Shown here in pieces: positions 41,047 to 49,962 of a stretch of DNA of 64,000 nucleotides (its first letter is position 1; the number at the start of each line of letters is the position of its first letter). The translations under genes were made by a program, and so were the position numbers. Under the pieces are notes generated by a model. That model made no database searches, had not been told where the DNA came from, and saw only the letters and a program-made list of their open reading frames with translations. This stretch comes from [Clostridium] asparagiforme DSM 15981 (GTDB taxonomy: Bacteria; Bacillota; Clostridia; Lachnospirales; Lachnospiraceae). The stretch covers positions 5,270,001 to 5,334,000 of the forward strand of contig CP102272.1 in NCBI GenBank assembly GCA_025149125.1, given 5' to 3'.

Positions 41047-42921
41047 TCACATACGGAGTCGAATACGTTTTGCATCCGGAGTAAGACTCTTTTTCTCCTC
41101 CACATAATCTCTCAAAGCATCCGTCATCGCAATACCGGTTTCTTTCCCGTCGAATTTCCCCTCCGGGAAGGCTCCCCTGATATAGGAAATGGTATACAGA
41201 GCATCCGGCTGCAATTTGCTGCCGTCCTCCCTTGTCACGTCCGAAACACGTTTCCCCTCGTCATCCTCCAAATGATATGTGAGCTTTAAACCGGAAACGG
41301 CAAACGGATGAAACCGGCTCACCGCTCCGTCCTGCTGCTCTTTTTCCGATGTTGCGCCATACTCCAGCAGCGACAATAGCTCGTTTCCTGTCACGGAAAC
41401 AGACATGCTCATGAGCGGCGTATCCATCCGGACCTGTGTTATACGGGCGACATCATCTTCAGTGACGGCCCCCTTGTAAAGCTTTGTCCGGACTCCTCCC
41501 GCAGGATCATAACCGTTCACCTCCGATACGCCAACGATAGCAATATCCGTGCCTGCGGCGGCACGCAGGGCATCCGCTTTCAGACAGCCCGTCTGCAATA
41601 TGGTGAAATCCGCCTCCGCCTCGCCGAGAGCCTGTACCGGCGGAGGTCCCTGCTCTAAAATAAGGCTGCATCGGTCCAAAATCGTTTTGCTGTCCGTCTC
41701 TCCTCGTATGAATGCTCCAATCTCTGTCCCCAGTACGGACGTAAACATATCATACGTGGGCCGCATGATATAGCGTCCGCTCTCGATCTGCGTGCTGATC
41801 TGCTCCAACACCGGATCTTCCGGAATCTCAGCTCCAAGGGTGGCGGGCATCATTCCAAGCCCGTCCTCCACCAAAAGCTTCTGCCCCTCCTCCGAAGCGA
41901 TAAACTCCAGAAGCTCCATTACAGCCTTTCGTTTCTTCTCATTTCCCGGCTGCTTCAGCTCTTTGTTCGCCCCAAAAAAGTATCCCAGATTTAAAAGCCA
42001 CCCCCGCCCGTCCGTCATACTGAAATGCGGCATGAAGCAAAATTCATCCCCGCCTGTGTTGAGCAGCCGGATGTGGTCGATTTCACCGCTGCCGATGGCG
42101 ACTTCCCGGCCGGCCATCGCCTCCAGATTCGCATTGAACGGAACGCTCATATCTTCCACCCGTACCGCCCCGATTTCCATCATGCGCCGCATATCCTGAA
42201 AAGCAGTTTCCATCGGATCTAACGAGACCGCTTCCCCCGCCATAAGTTTATTATGCCAGTTCTGCCCTTCCACCTGCGTCAGCGTGTCCAGCGCGGAAAA
42301 AACACTGTACTGATAAATCTGGTAACTCTGCGAAGCGGAATCAAAATAGCAGTTCCGAAATCCCCGGATTCCGGTCTGATCAATTTTTTGGCTTAAGGCC
42401 AGAAGCCCCTCGTAGTCCTCAGGAACCGTCCACCCCTTCTCCTCGAACAGTGTTTTATTATAAATATTGCAATTAAAGCTCAACGGCCCCGGAATCAGGG
42501 CAATATGTCCGTCTTCGTCCGACTGAATCGCACTGGCGTTAAAATTTGCGGGAAACGGCTGGGTAGACAGATCCATCAACTGATCGGACATGTCAATCTT
42601 TGGAATATGACCTGCCTTTACCATGATGATATCCCCGAAATCATTGTGCCCGATGCGGGCAATGTGCTCGCTGATTCGATATTGGCCCGTATAACAGTCC
42701 TGCACCAGCCTGATCTCCGGAAACCGCTCCTCCACCGCGGCGGCGAAGTGATCCAGTCCGGAATTGCATGTAACGGTTATGGTCAGCCGTTCCGGATCGG
42801 TCTGCGGTATTCCCAGCATATTTTCATCAACGCCGGCCGTCTTTGCCGAACACCCCGCAATCACTCCCACCGCGGCCAGCATCCCCAAGGCCATGAAAAA
42901 GCTTTTTTTATAATCCTTCAT
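41047..42921 (-). CDS. Solute-binding lipoprotein fused to a 5'-nucleotidase C-terminal domain (module 2)
   Basis: This 624-residue lipoprotein has lipobox IAGC with Cys24. Residues ~35-430 form a family 1 solute-binding fold (LTITVTCNSGLDHFAAAV; LIPGPLSFNCNIYNKTLFEE; ELLEFIASEEGQKLL). Residues ~440-624 match the 5'-nucleotidase C-terminal domain: GCLKADALRAAAGTDIAIVG, FAVSGLKLTYHLEDDEGKRV and LQPDALYTISY. The metallophosphatase N-domain is missing, so it probably binds a nucleotide-like or other ligand without cleaving it. It overlaps the upstream hybrid-kinase stop by 14 bases, indicating coupled expression. Confidence 0.83.
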   Translation of the reverse strand: MKDYKKSFFMALGMLAAVGVIAGCSAKTAGVDENMLGIPQTDPERLTITVTCNSGLDHFAAAVEERFPEIRLVQDCYTGQYRISEHIARIGHNDFGDIIMVKAGHIPKIDMSDQLMDLSTQPFPANFNASAIQSDEDGHIALIPGPLSFNCNIYNKTLFEEKGWTVPEDYEGLLALSQKIDQTGIRGFRNCYFDSASQSYQIYQYSVFSALDTLTQVEGQNWHNKLMAGEAVSLDPMETAFQDMRRMMEIGAVRVEDMSVPFNANLEAMAGREVAIGSGEIDHIRLLNTGGDEFCFMPHFSMTDGRGWLLNLGYFFGANKELKQPGNEKKRKAVMELLEFIASEEGQKLLVEDGLGMMPATLGAEIPEDPVLEQISTQIESGRYIMRPTYDMFTSVLGTEIGAFIRGETDSKTILDRCSLILEQGPPPVQALGEAEADFTILQTGCLKADALRAAAGTDIAIVGVSEVNGYDPAGGVRTKLYKGAVTEDDVARITQVRMDTPLMSMSVSVTGNELLSLLEYGATSEKEQQDGAVSRFHPFAVSGLKLTYHLEDDEGKRVSDVTREDGSKLQPDALYTISYIRGAFPEGKFDGKETGIAMTDALRDYVEEKKSLTPDAKRIRLRM

Positions 42922-45454
42922 TTTCGCCCCATTTCTGTTCTGCTATCTGCGTATTTTTTCTGATTTCCTTCAACACAGCGGTCATATCAAGTGGTTTGGC
43001 AAAATGTGCGTTCATCCCCGCGCGCTTCGCCAGCTCAATGTCTTCGGCGAATGCATCCGCCGTCATTGCAAAAATCAGTACCTGACGCGCGTCTGCCCGC
43101 TCCATCTTACGGATCGCTTTTGTCGCCTCGTATCCATTCATGACAGGCATCTGAATATCCATAAAAATCATGGCATAGTAACCGACCGGCGCATTTTCAA
43201 AACGCTTCACCGCCTCCTGCCCGTCGTGGACCACGTCCACCACCGCACCTGTATAAGACAAAATCTCCTGGGCGATCTCCAGATTGATCTCATTGTCATC
43301 CACCAGCAGAAGCCGTTTGCCTGTCAGCGCATTTTGCTCCAACTCCTCCTTTGGCTGTTCCAGGTCGTTATGGAAATAATATTTCTGAATATTATGATAG
43401 AGCGTTGACTTAAAGAACGGCTTTTGGATAAATCCGTTGATGCCCGCTTCCCCTGCTTCCACTTCTATGCCGGACCAGTCATAAGCGCTGATAATCAGGA
43501 TCGGAACCTCCTCGCCTACCACCTCCCGAATTTCTCTTGCGGTGTCGGTTCCCTCCAAATCCGGCATCCGCCAGTCCAAAAAGATCATGTGATACTCGGA
43601 TCCATTTTCAGCCGCTGCCCTTGCCAATTCGATCGCCTCCCTGCCCCTATATGCGACGTCCGCCTCTGCGCCCAATTCCCTCAGATAGGCGGCCGCCGAA
43701 CGGCAGGTGTCCGGATCGTCATCCGCCACCAATACGCGGATCGCCGGGAGCTTCATCTCCTCCGGCGCTCCGGCAACCGGGAGATCCAGCTCCACGGTAA
43801 ACACGCTTCCCTGCCCCAGTTCGCTCTCGACCGCGATGGTGCCTCCCATCATGGTCACAATCATCTTTGTTATGGCCAGCCCCAGGCCGCTTCCCTCAAT
43901 TTTATCGATCTTGCTGTCCCGCTCTCTGGTAAACGAGGAAAACAGGTTCTTCTGAAATTCCCGGGAAATGCCGATGCCCGTATCCGCCACTTTAAACACG
44001 AGGTGGACAAACTGATCGTCCACAGCGGGTTCTTCTGTCACATCCAGGCTGATGCTGCCTCCTTCCGGAGTAAATTTCACTGCATTTCCCATTAAGTTGA
44101 TCAGAACCTGATTCAGGCGGAGCGAATCAAAAATCAGGCGCTCATGCCGGATATCGTGCAGCCGGATATTAAATACCTGCTTTTTAGAAAAGACTGTGGG
44201 CTGGGTAATGCTCACCAGGTTCTGCATCAGCTCTACCAGCGACGCCGTATCGTTATTCAGAACCATCTTACCGCTTTCAATCTTGGACATATCCAGAATA
44301 TCATTAATCAGCCCCACCAGCAGACGGCCGGACAAATCGATTTTTTTCAGGCAGTCCTTCACCTTCACCGGTTCCTCCAAATGCTCTTGCGCGATCTTGG
44401 TCATCCCGATAATGGCGTTCATCGGCGTCCGTATATCATGGGACATATTGGAAAGGAACCTGCTTTTCGATTGATTTGCGTTCTCCGCCGCCTTGCGCGC
44501 CGCTTCCTCTGCCCTCAATACCTTCCTGGTCGAATCCGAGTAGATCAGAATAAATGCGATCACAATCAGGGCGCCGATCAGAAGCATGCACAGAAACGTA
44601 ATCATTGTCGATCGCATCAATCGTCCGCTGACCACATCCACCGGCACCATTGTGACCAGCTGCCAGTCATCCACGTCCACCGGCGTATGGTTTAAGTAAT
44701 ACTCCCGGTCCCCCAGGCGCACCGTCATCAGTTCCTGCCGGCCGCTCCGAATATGATCCCGGAACGCGGCAAGGGAGCCGCGCTTAAACTCCGCCTCCTC
44801 CAGACTGTTGATCAAATTATATCCGGATATGGTATTCTCCTGGCTGGAGCGGAAAAGTGCATCGCCGTTCTGGTGAGTGATGTACATCATTACTTCGCCG
44901 TTGTAGGCCTGAATATTCAGCATGTCAAACAGATTTTTGCTGTTATAGACCACGCCCAACGCGCAGAATGTCTTATCGCCGATGACCTGCCGGTCGATTG
45001 GTATCAGAAAGATCAGTTGGTCCTCCGTTGAGAACATATTGTCGAGAATAATCGGCTGCCTGTCCGTGAGCAGTTTGGCTGTAACTTCCCGGTTCGAGAG
45101 CAGGGAAACGGACTTCTCCCTGTCGTAGTACATTGCGTCCTCATCCACAAGACATAAAGAATCAAACCCAAAATCTGCCTTTTTATCCTGGATATAACCG
45201 CTCAATACCGTCCAATCGTCACTGGATAAATCTACAAAATACCGGTAAAACACGTCCAGCATGTTCCACTGGCCGCGGGACTGCTTTTCAATGGAGGACG
45301 CAATCTGCCCGGATAACTCATCCAAATGCTGAGATCCTTCCTCGTACGCAGTCCCGCGGATCAGCATGGCATTGAAGGTAAGCGTGATGATGACAAGAAT
45401 TCCAAAGCCGATTACAAGAATTTTTCTCCAATATTTCTCAAAAAATATTTTCAT
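42908..45454 (-). CDS. Hybrid sensor histidine kinase with two receiver domains (module 2)
   Basis: This is an 848-residue membrane kinase: first helix ~11-33, outside dCache-like sensor ~40-275 with EYYLNHTPVDVDDWQLVTMV, second helix ~283-305, HisKA with His339 (SHDIRTPMNAIIG), HATPase with GNAVKF and GSGLGLAI, receiver 1 with Asp627 (LDWRMPDLEG) and receiver 2 with Asp766 (MDIQMPVMNG). Compared with the module 1 kinase it lacks PAS domains but keeps the same tail of two receivers. The frame is open upstream to 45628; the start at 45454 gives a sensible membrane N-terminus, 46 bases after the GntR stop. No output domain. Confidence 0.87.
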   Translation of the reverse strand: MKIFFEKYWRKILVIGFGILVIITLTFNAMLIRGTAYEEGSQHLDELSGQIASSIEKQSRGQWNMLDVFYRYFVDLSSDDWTVLSGYIQDKKADFGFDSLCLVDEDAMYYDREKSVSLLSNREVTAKLLTDRQPIILDNMFSTEDQLIFLIPIDRQVIGDKTFCALGVVYNSKNLFDMLNIQAYNGEVMMYITHQNGDALFRSSQENTISGYNLINSLEEAEFKRGSLAAFRDHIRSGRQELMTVRLGDREYYLNHTPVDVDDWQLVTMVPVDVVSGRLMRSTMITFLCMLLIGALIVIAFILIYSDSTRKVLRAEEAARKAAENANQSKSRFLSNMSHDIRTPMNAIIGMTKIAQEHLEEPVKVKDCLKKIDLSGRLLVGLINDILDMSKIESGKMVLNNDTASLVELMQNLVSITQPTVFSKKQVFNIRLHDIRHERLIFDSLRLNQVLINLMGNAVKFTPEGGSISLDVTEEPAVDDQFVHLVFKVADTGIGISREFQKNLFSSFTRERDSKIDKIEGSGLGLAITKMIVTMMGGTIAVESELGQGSVFTVELDLPVAGAPEEMKLPAIRVLVADDDPDTCRSAAAYLRELGAEADVAYRGREAIELARAAAENGSEYHMIFLDWRMPDLEGTDTAREIREVVGEEVPILIISAYDWSGIEVEAGEAGINGFIQKPFFKSTLYHNIQKYYFHNDLEQPKEELEQNALTGKRLLLVDDNEINLEIAQEILSYTGAVVDVVHDGQEAVKRFENAPVGYYAMIFMDIQMPVMNGYEATKAIRKMERADARQVLIFAMTADAFAEDIELAKRAGMNAHFAKPLDMTAVLKEIRKNTQIAEQKWGENEGL

Positions 45455-45500
45455 AATATCCGTTTCCAATCTGTCGTTTTCACTTAACGGCCGCAGCCGC

Positions 45501-47003
45501 TTATTTCTCGCCGCCAAAATCCTGAAACGCCCTCTTCCACAGTGCCGTTCCGTCATATACCCGGCCGGCAACCTCCAAATACCCCAGCTGTTCGCACTTC
45601 CGGAGAACCAAGCCATGCACATACCCAAACATCGCCGCCGCCTTTTCAGAAAACCGTCTGCCGTCTCCCTGAATCAGGCATTCCACCGCCTCCACCGCCT
45701 GCCGTTGAATCGCACGGCTTTCGAAAGACTTGCCGTGAGTCACCAGTTTGGGAATACAGCGGCCAATATGATAATTTCTGGAAGTCACCCGGTAAATCTC
45801 TTTCAGCGGGGAATACTGAATATAATCCGTAATAAAGTTCAAAAGCGCCATGGGCGTAAGCTGGTAAAGGTATTCTTCATTCCAGAGCCGTTCCATTTTC
45901 CGCAATAACGCCTCCGCGGCCTCTGCCGGAATCCATTCGGCGGCATGCTCCGCGACTTTGTCGATGGTGAAATCCAGAAGTTCCAGACTGTCCAGGAACC
46001 GCCGTAAATGACAGCCAATCAGATCGGGAGAAATTTTCACGTTCTTAAGCCCTGTCAAATCCATCGACACATAAATTCCGCACCCCCGTTTTGCCGTCAC
46101 AATGCCCCATTCCCGCAGGACGCGGATCGCCTTTGCAGTCGTATCACTGCTGACGTCATACTTCCTTTGCAGCTCTTTGTGGGTCGGCAGCTGGTCGCCC
46201 GGCTGGTAGCGCCCAATGGCAATCAAGCCGATCATATCCATATACACATGGGAATACCGTTCCTCCGCGCTGCGCAGACTCTGCTCCAGCCCGCAACGGC
46301 CGGGGCACCAGGACGCATCCGGCCGCTTCCGGTAATGCGCCTCGATCCAGCGCTGGTCTGCGCCAAACCCATACAGTCCGGACAGGTTCTCACGCAACGC
46401 CTCTTTTGAATATCCGTCTTTGCCCGCCGCCCGGACAAAGTTCTTAAGACTGTTCCAATAGGCCTCCCGCACCTCCAAAGACCCCGGCAGCCTCTCTATA
46501 TAGAAAAATCCCAGACTGTCCACCGCGCGCAGGATTAAATCATTTTCGTTCCGTGCAACAAAAAAGCGCCAAACGTAATGAGACAGACGCCAAAACTCTG
46601 TGGCGTGAGAAGGGTCCATCCTTGCAATGATGGCTGCCGGCATTTCCCAGTCCTCTCTGGCGCATCGGGCAATCCCGTGTTCAATCACCGGATAACAAAA
46701 CAGACGGCCGGTGCTAAAAATATCCTGAGACACCGTCGCGTCTTCCTGCAAAGTCTCCGTCTCAAATTCGCGGCCGGTCTGCGCAGCGTTTCTCACAACC
46801 GGACGTTTTCCCTGCCGCGTCTCGATCAGCCCCTTTTCCAGCATTTCCTCCAACACCCGGCGCACTGTTTTCTCCGACACCTGGAATTCCCTGCACAGTT
46901 CCGCCCGGGACGGCAGGCTTTTGCCCTCCGGCAGCAGTCCGCACTCAATTTGATTTTTCAACAACTGATAGATTCTCTGATACAGTACAATATCGTTTTT
47001 CAT
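45501..47003 (-). CDS. Double-GntR transcriptional regulator (module 2)
   Basis: This 500-residue regulator has two GntR winged helices: residues ~25-62 (SLPSRAELCREFQVSEKTVR) and ~270-310 (QLPTHKELQRKYDVSSDTTA). It is a paralogue, similar in plan and length, of the regulator at 19333-20739. Here it is the first gene of the module rather than the last. AGGCGG precedes the ATG at 47003, and a TTGATT-17-TATAAT promoter lies 70-100 bases upstream. It may control its own operon and the adjacent symporter unit. Confidence 0.82.
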   Translation of the reverse strand: MKNDIVLYQRIYQLLKNQIECGLLPEGKSLPSRAELCREFQVSEKTVRRVLEEMLEKGLIETRQGKRPVVRNAAQTGREFETETLQEDATVSQDIFSTGRLFCYPVIEHGIARCAREDWEMPAAIIARMDPSHATEFWRLSHYVWRFFVARNENDLILRAVDSLGFFYIERLPGSLEVREAYWNSLKNFVRAAGKDGYSKEALRENLSGLYGFGADQRWIEAHYRKRPDASWCPGRCGLEQSLRSAEERYSHVYMDMIGLIAIGRYQPGDQLPTHKELQRKYDVSSDTTAKAIRVLREWGIVTAKRGCGIYVSMDLTGLKNVKISPDLIGCHLRRFLDSLELLDFTIDKVAEHAAEWIPAEAAEALLRKMERLWNEEYLYQLTPMALLNFITDYIQYSPLKEIYRVTSRNYHIGRCIPKLVTHGKSFESRAIQRQAVEAVECLIQGDGRRFSEKAAAMFGYVHGLVLRKCEQLGYLEVAGRVYDGTALWKRAFQDFGGEK

Positions 47004-47072
47004 GCCACCGCCTGTCTCTATGTGCGCAAATTCCATTTTTGTCTTCGACCCACTTGGCACCTATACAGAATT

Positions 47073-47101
47073 ATTATAATAGATAGGGAATATAGAATCA
47101 A
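47073..47101 (-). promoter_or_regulatory. Promoter of signalling module 2
   Basis: TTGATT and TATAAT are separated by 17 bases on the minus strand, about 70 bases before the double-GntR start. Confidence 0.75.
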
Positions 47102-47257
47102 CTTAAATTTGACCCTATGTAATGGTCAGCCGAAAAAAAGCGCCGGACCACAGCACCATTGTCCGATTCGGTTCCGGTTTTCCGGACGAGGGATGTGAGG
47201 ACTGCTTTTATCAGAAGGTACACCGGCTGGAACGGGGCGTGGATGCTGGTGCCATGT

Positions 47258-48532
47258 TTAAAGCGGATGAAAAAAATGCCGCTTCGACATAACCGCCGCC
47301 GTCACACATACCGGATAAACCTTCGTCGCCGTGAACACCGCGTCCAGCACCGGATTCAGCGGAATCAGCATCGCAATCATCGCTTCCGCCGGCAGCCCGA
47401 ACGGCTCCAGCAGCAGCGCGATCAAATAGGACGACGCCATAATATCGGAATAACTGGTGGACAGCAAAAACGTGATCAGAAACGCGGTCGCAATGGTACC
47501 GGGCTGCAGCGTAACACCGTATATCGATGCCGCGCCCACAAAACTCAGCGCAAGCAGTATCACCCCATCATAATTGAACAGCGAAATACTGATGGGAAGA
47601 ATCGTGTTGGTCACATCCCGGTTGATTTTGTGGTGGTTATGCAGGTTGTCAATCAGATAGGGAATCGTAGGGATGGCGTCCCCTGTAGCAAACGCCATAT
47701 ACAGGGGCTTCCCCATGGCCTTCAAATGCGCGCGGACGCCGGTTCCCGTCACCGCGCACATCACCGCCATGGACACACCGCAGATGATCAGGCAGATTCC
47801 AATGGTCATAAGCAGCAGCCTCACCAGCGAAAGCAGCACATCCATCCCCAGCGCAGAAATCTGCACGGAAATAATACAGAAAATGGCAGGCGCCAGAAAA
47901 ATCATGATAAAGTCGAAAATTTCCATAAAAATGTGGTTCACCGCCTCACAGAGATCCATGACCAGCTCTTCATTTTTCGGCGGCAGCGTCACCGTGGCAA
48001 TGCCAAGCACAATGGAAAAAAAGACCACCTGCAGCACATTACTCTGGGATAACGCCCGAATAATGTTGTCCGGGAAAATGTTCAGGATCATTTCCCCGAT
48101 GGTGATCGTCTCAGGATGTTCCGGCCGTATGTAACTGCTGATTTCCCGGATCATGGAATTGATCCCGGCCTCGCCCTCGATCAGCAGCTTGCTGGCCGCC
48201 AGCTGAAAATCCTTTTGCTGGAAAATAGACCCCCGCAGCAGCCAGCTGACCCCTGCCGTAATCCCGAAAACCGCCGCCACAATCACAACGCTGGTCACCG
48301 CGGCCCGGCCCAGGAATTTCCCTCCGACTTTCGCCTTCAGGACATTGTGAATACTGATGGTCAGCATTGTGGCAATGATCGGGAGCATACACAGCTCCAG
48401 CATCGTCAGAAAAATATCTCCAAATACTTCCAGCACCCCGATAAACGGCGGCTGCAATATTCCCACCAGGATTCCCAACGCGAACAAAACAAACAGCAGA
48501 ACCGGACTTCTTAGAATTTTCCCCATCTCCAT
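47258..48532 (-). CDS. Cation:dicarboxylate/amino-acid symporter (SDF family)
   Basis: This 424-residue membrane carrier is of the sodium:dicarboxylate/glutamate symporter family. Visible marks are LEVFGDIFLTMLELCMLPII at the N-terminus, ATGDAIPTIPYLID in the place of the serine-rich hairpin, and LIPLNPVLDAVFTATKV near the end. The family's SSAT and NxxGD motifs are altered, so the substrate may differ from glutamate or C4-dicarboxylates. It starts 12 bases after a family 3 binding-lipoprotein gene, an unusual partner for a secondary carrier. Confidence 0.83.
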   Translation of the reverse strand: MEMGKILRSPVLLFVLFALGILVGILQPPFIGVLEVFGDIFLTMLELCMLPIIATMLTISIHNVLKAKVGGKFLGRAAVTSVVIVAAVFGITAGVSWLLRGSIFQQKDFQLAASKLLIEGEAGINSMIREISSYIRPEHPETITIGEMILNIFPDNIIRALSQSNVLQVVFFSIVLGIATVTLPPKNEELVMDLCEAVNHIFMEIFDFIMIFLAPAIFCIISVQISALGMDVLLSLVRLLLMTIGICLIICGVSMAVMCAVTGTGVRAHLKAMGKPLYMAFATGDAIPTIPYLIDNLHNHHKINRDVTNTILPISISLFNYDGVILLALSFVGAASIYGVTLQPGTIATAFLITFLLSTSYSDIMASSYLIALLLEPFGLPAEAMIAMLIPLNPVLDAVFTATKVYPVCVTAAVMSKRHFFHPL

Positions 48533-48544
48533 ACCCGCCCTTTA

Positions 48545-49462
48545 TCAGAAGCATTCCGGGAAATCCCGGATCAAGTCGTCCAACACATAGGAATAGCAGT
48601 TCACCATCAAGTACGCGTTGATACACTCCAAAAGATCCTCCGAGCCGTCGGCCACCGCAACGCAAATATAATCCCGAAGGTCTTCCACCGTATAAATTGT
48701 GGTATACAACGAAATCTCATAATTCTTCATGATGGCCTGGACAAAGGTCAGATCGTCATAGACCGCCGCAAACACCTCTTCCCCGACCACGGCCTCGACC
48801 ATCGAAGGGATATCCTGATAGACCCGGACGTCCGCCTCCGGGAAATTCTGCCTCACAAAGCGCTCATAGGAAGTCCCCTCAACCGTCCCAATCGCAGCCC
48901 CCGGCTCCCTCAAATGATCATAGGGATAATCCGCCACGCCGTATTGGGCGGCCAGCTTTTTGTTCACCAGAAACGATTGCCTAAGCGTTACATACGGAGT
49001 CGAAAACGACACCCCCATGGCCCGCTCCGGCGTCATGCTGAATTTGGACATCACCATATCATACCGGCCTTGGGCCAGATTTTCATAAAGCTCCTGATTC
49101 GACCGCGCCGTGCGGTCGAGCTCCAGCTCCACGCCAAAGGTATTTGCGATCCCCAGCGAAATCTCCACATCCAGCCCATCCATAGAGCCGTCCCCCGTGT
49201 GGTAAAAGAACGGCGGCCTGTCCTCCTCCAGCATGCCGACCACAAGAGAATCCTTCTCAAGGATTTCGCGGACAAACGGTTTGTCATACTCCTGGGGCAG
49301 GATTGGCTGCCGCCCTTCCTGGGACAGATCCAGTGAACTGTTAAGGGCGATTGTTGCGATCTCCGCTGTCTCTGCCGGACTTTCTGCCTTCGGGGCGGAA
49401 GCGCAGGCGGAAAGAAGGGAGATGAAGGAAAAGGCGAGTGTCAAAAGTAGTTTTTTGTTCAT
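48545..49462 (-). CDS. Family 3 solute-binding lipoprotein
   Basis: This 305-residue lipoprotein has signal peptide and lipobox LSAC (Cys20). The mature part is an amino-acid-type (family 3) binding protein: SLVVGMLEEDRPPFFYHTGD, GLDVEISLGIANTFGVELEL and FSTPYVTLRQSFLVNK. No ABC permease or ATPase follows; the next gene encodes an SDF symporter 12 bases away. It probably captures the ligand for that carrier or for sensing. Confidence 0.87.
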   Translation of the reverse strand: MNKKLLLTLAFSFISLLSACASAPKAESPAETAEIATIALNSSLDLSQEGRQPILPQEYDKPFVREILEKDSLVVGMLEEDRPPFFYHTGDGSMDGLDVEISLGIANTFGVELELDRTARSNQELYENLAQGRYDMVMSKFSMTPERAMGVSFSTPYVTLRQSFLVNKKLAAQYGVADYPYDHLREPGAAIGTVEGTSYERFVRQNFPEADVRVYQDIPSMVEAVVGEEVFAAVYDDLTFVQAIMKNYEISLYTTIYTVEDLRDYICVAVADGSEDLLECINAYLMVNCYSYVLDDLIRDFPECF

Positions 49463-49490
49463 AGGCCCCCCAATTCACAATTACACAACA

Positions 49491-49700
49491 TTACTCTTTC
49501 GCTTTCTTTTTTCGCTGCCTGTCTTCATACATGTCATGAATCCACTCTCTCACAGGAAGCTTCCACTGTTCCCTGGGATTCGGAATATTTTTAATCAGAC
49601 TTTTGGGATTTAACCCCAATTCTTTCGCCATCTGTATTTCCTTCTCCCCAAGCCTGCATTTTTTCTTAGCTTCCGCCCATAATTCCGGTTTATATGCCAT
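49491..49700 (-). CDS. Small conserved protein, unknown function
   Basis: This is a 69-residue basic, helical protein (KPELWAEAKKKCRLGEKEIQ; GLNPKSLIKNIPN; REWIHDMYEDRQRKKKAKE). Similar short proteins are common in Clostridia. The first part resembles a helix-turn-helix, but too little is visible to assign DNA binding. GGAGA lies before the ATG. It ends 28 bases before the binding-lipoprotein gene. Confidence 0.6.
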   Translation of the reverse strand: MAYKPELWAEAKKKCRLGEKEIQMAKELGLNPKSLIKNIPNPREQWKLPVREWIHDMYEDRQRKKKAKE

Positions 49701-49771
49701 AGAATCTCCATTCCGCGGTTATATCGTTATGACAGTCAACCAGCATACCGGCCTACCACGCCCTAGCGGTA

Positions 49772-49888
49772 CTACCCCATTGTAAGAATACGGTCCAAAT
49801 GTTCTGCCCCATCACTCATAGTCATTATCCGTTCCCGCTCTGTCTGATGTTCCGCAAAATCAAGATATCCTGAGACAAGTCGTCCCAT
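49772..49888 (-). pseudogene. C-terminal remnant of a RhuM-family gene
   Basis: About 38 codons read MGRLVSGYLDFAEHQTERER, then IMTMSDGAEHLDRILTM, before a stop. This fits the C-terminal part of RhuM-family (virulence-associated/phage-linked) proteins. The frame is lost upstream. It marks the edge of the AT-rich island. Confidence 0.5.
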
Positions 49889-49962
49889 TACCCAGATTTT
49901 TCCAGACGTGTATCGTCCAGTGCGATACTTTTTTCATATTTTGTCCCTTTCATGCAGTGGCT

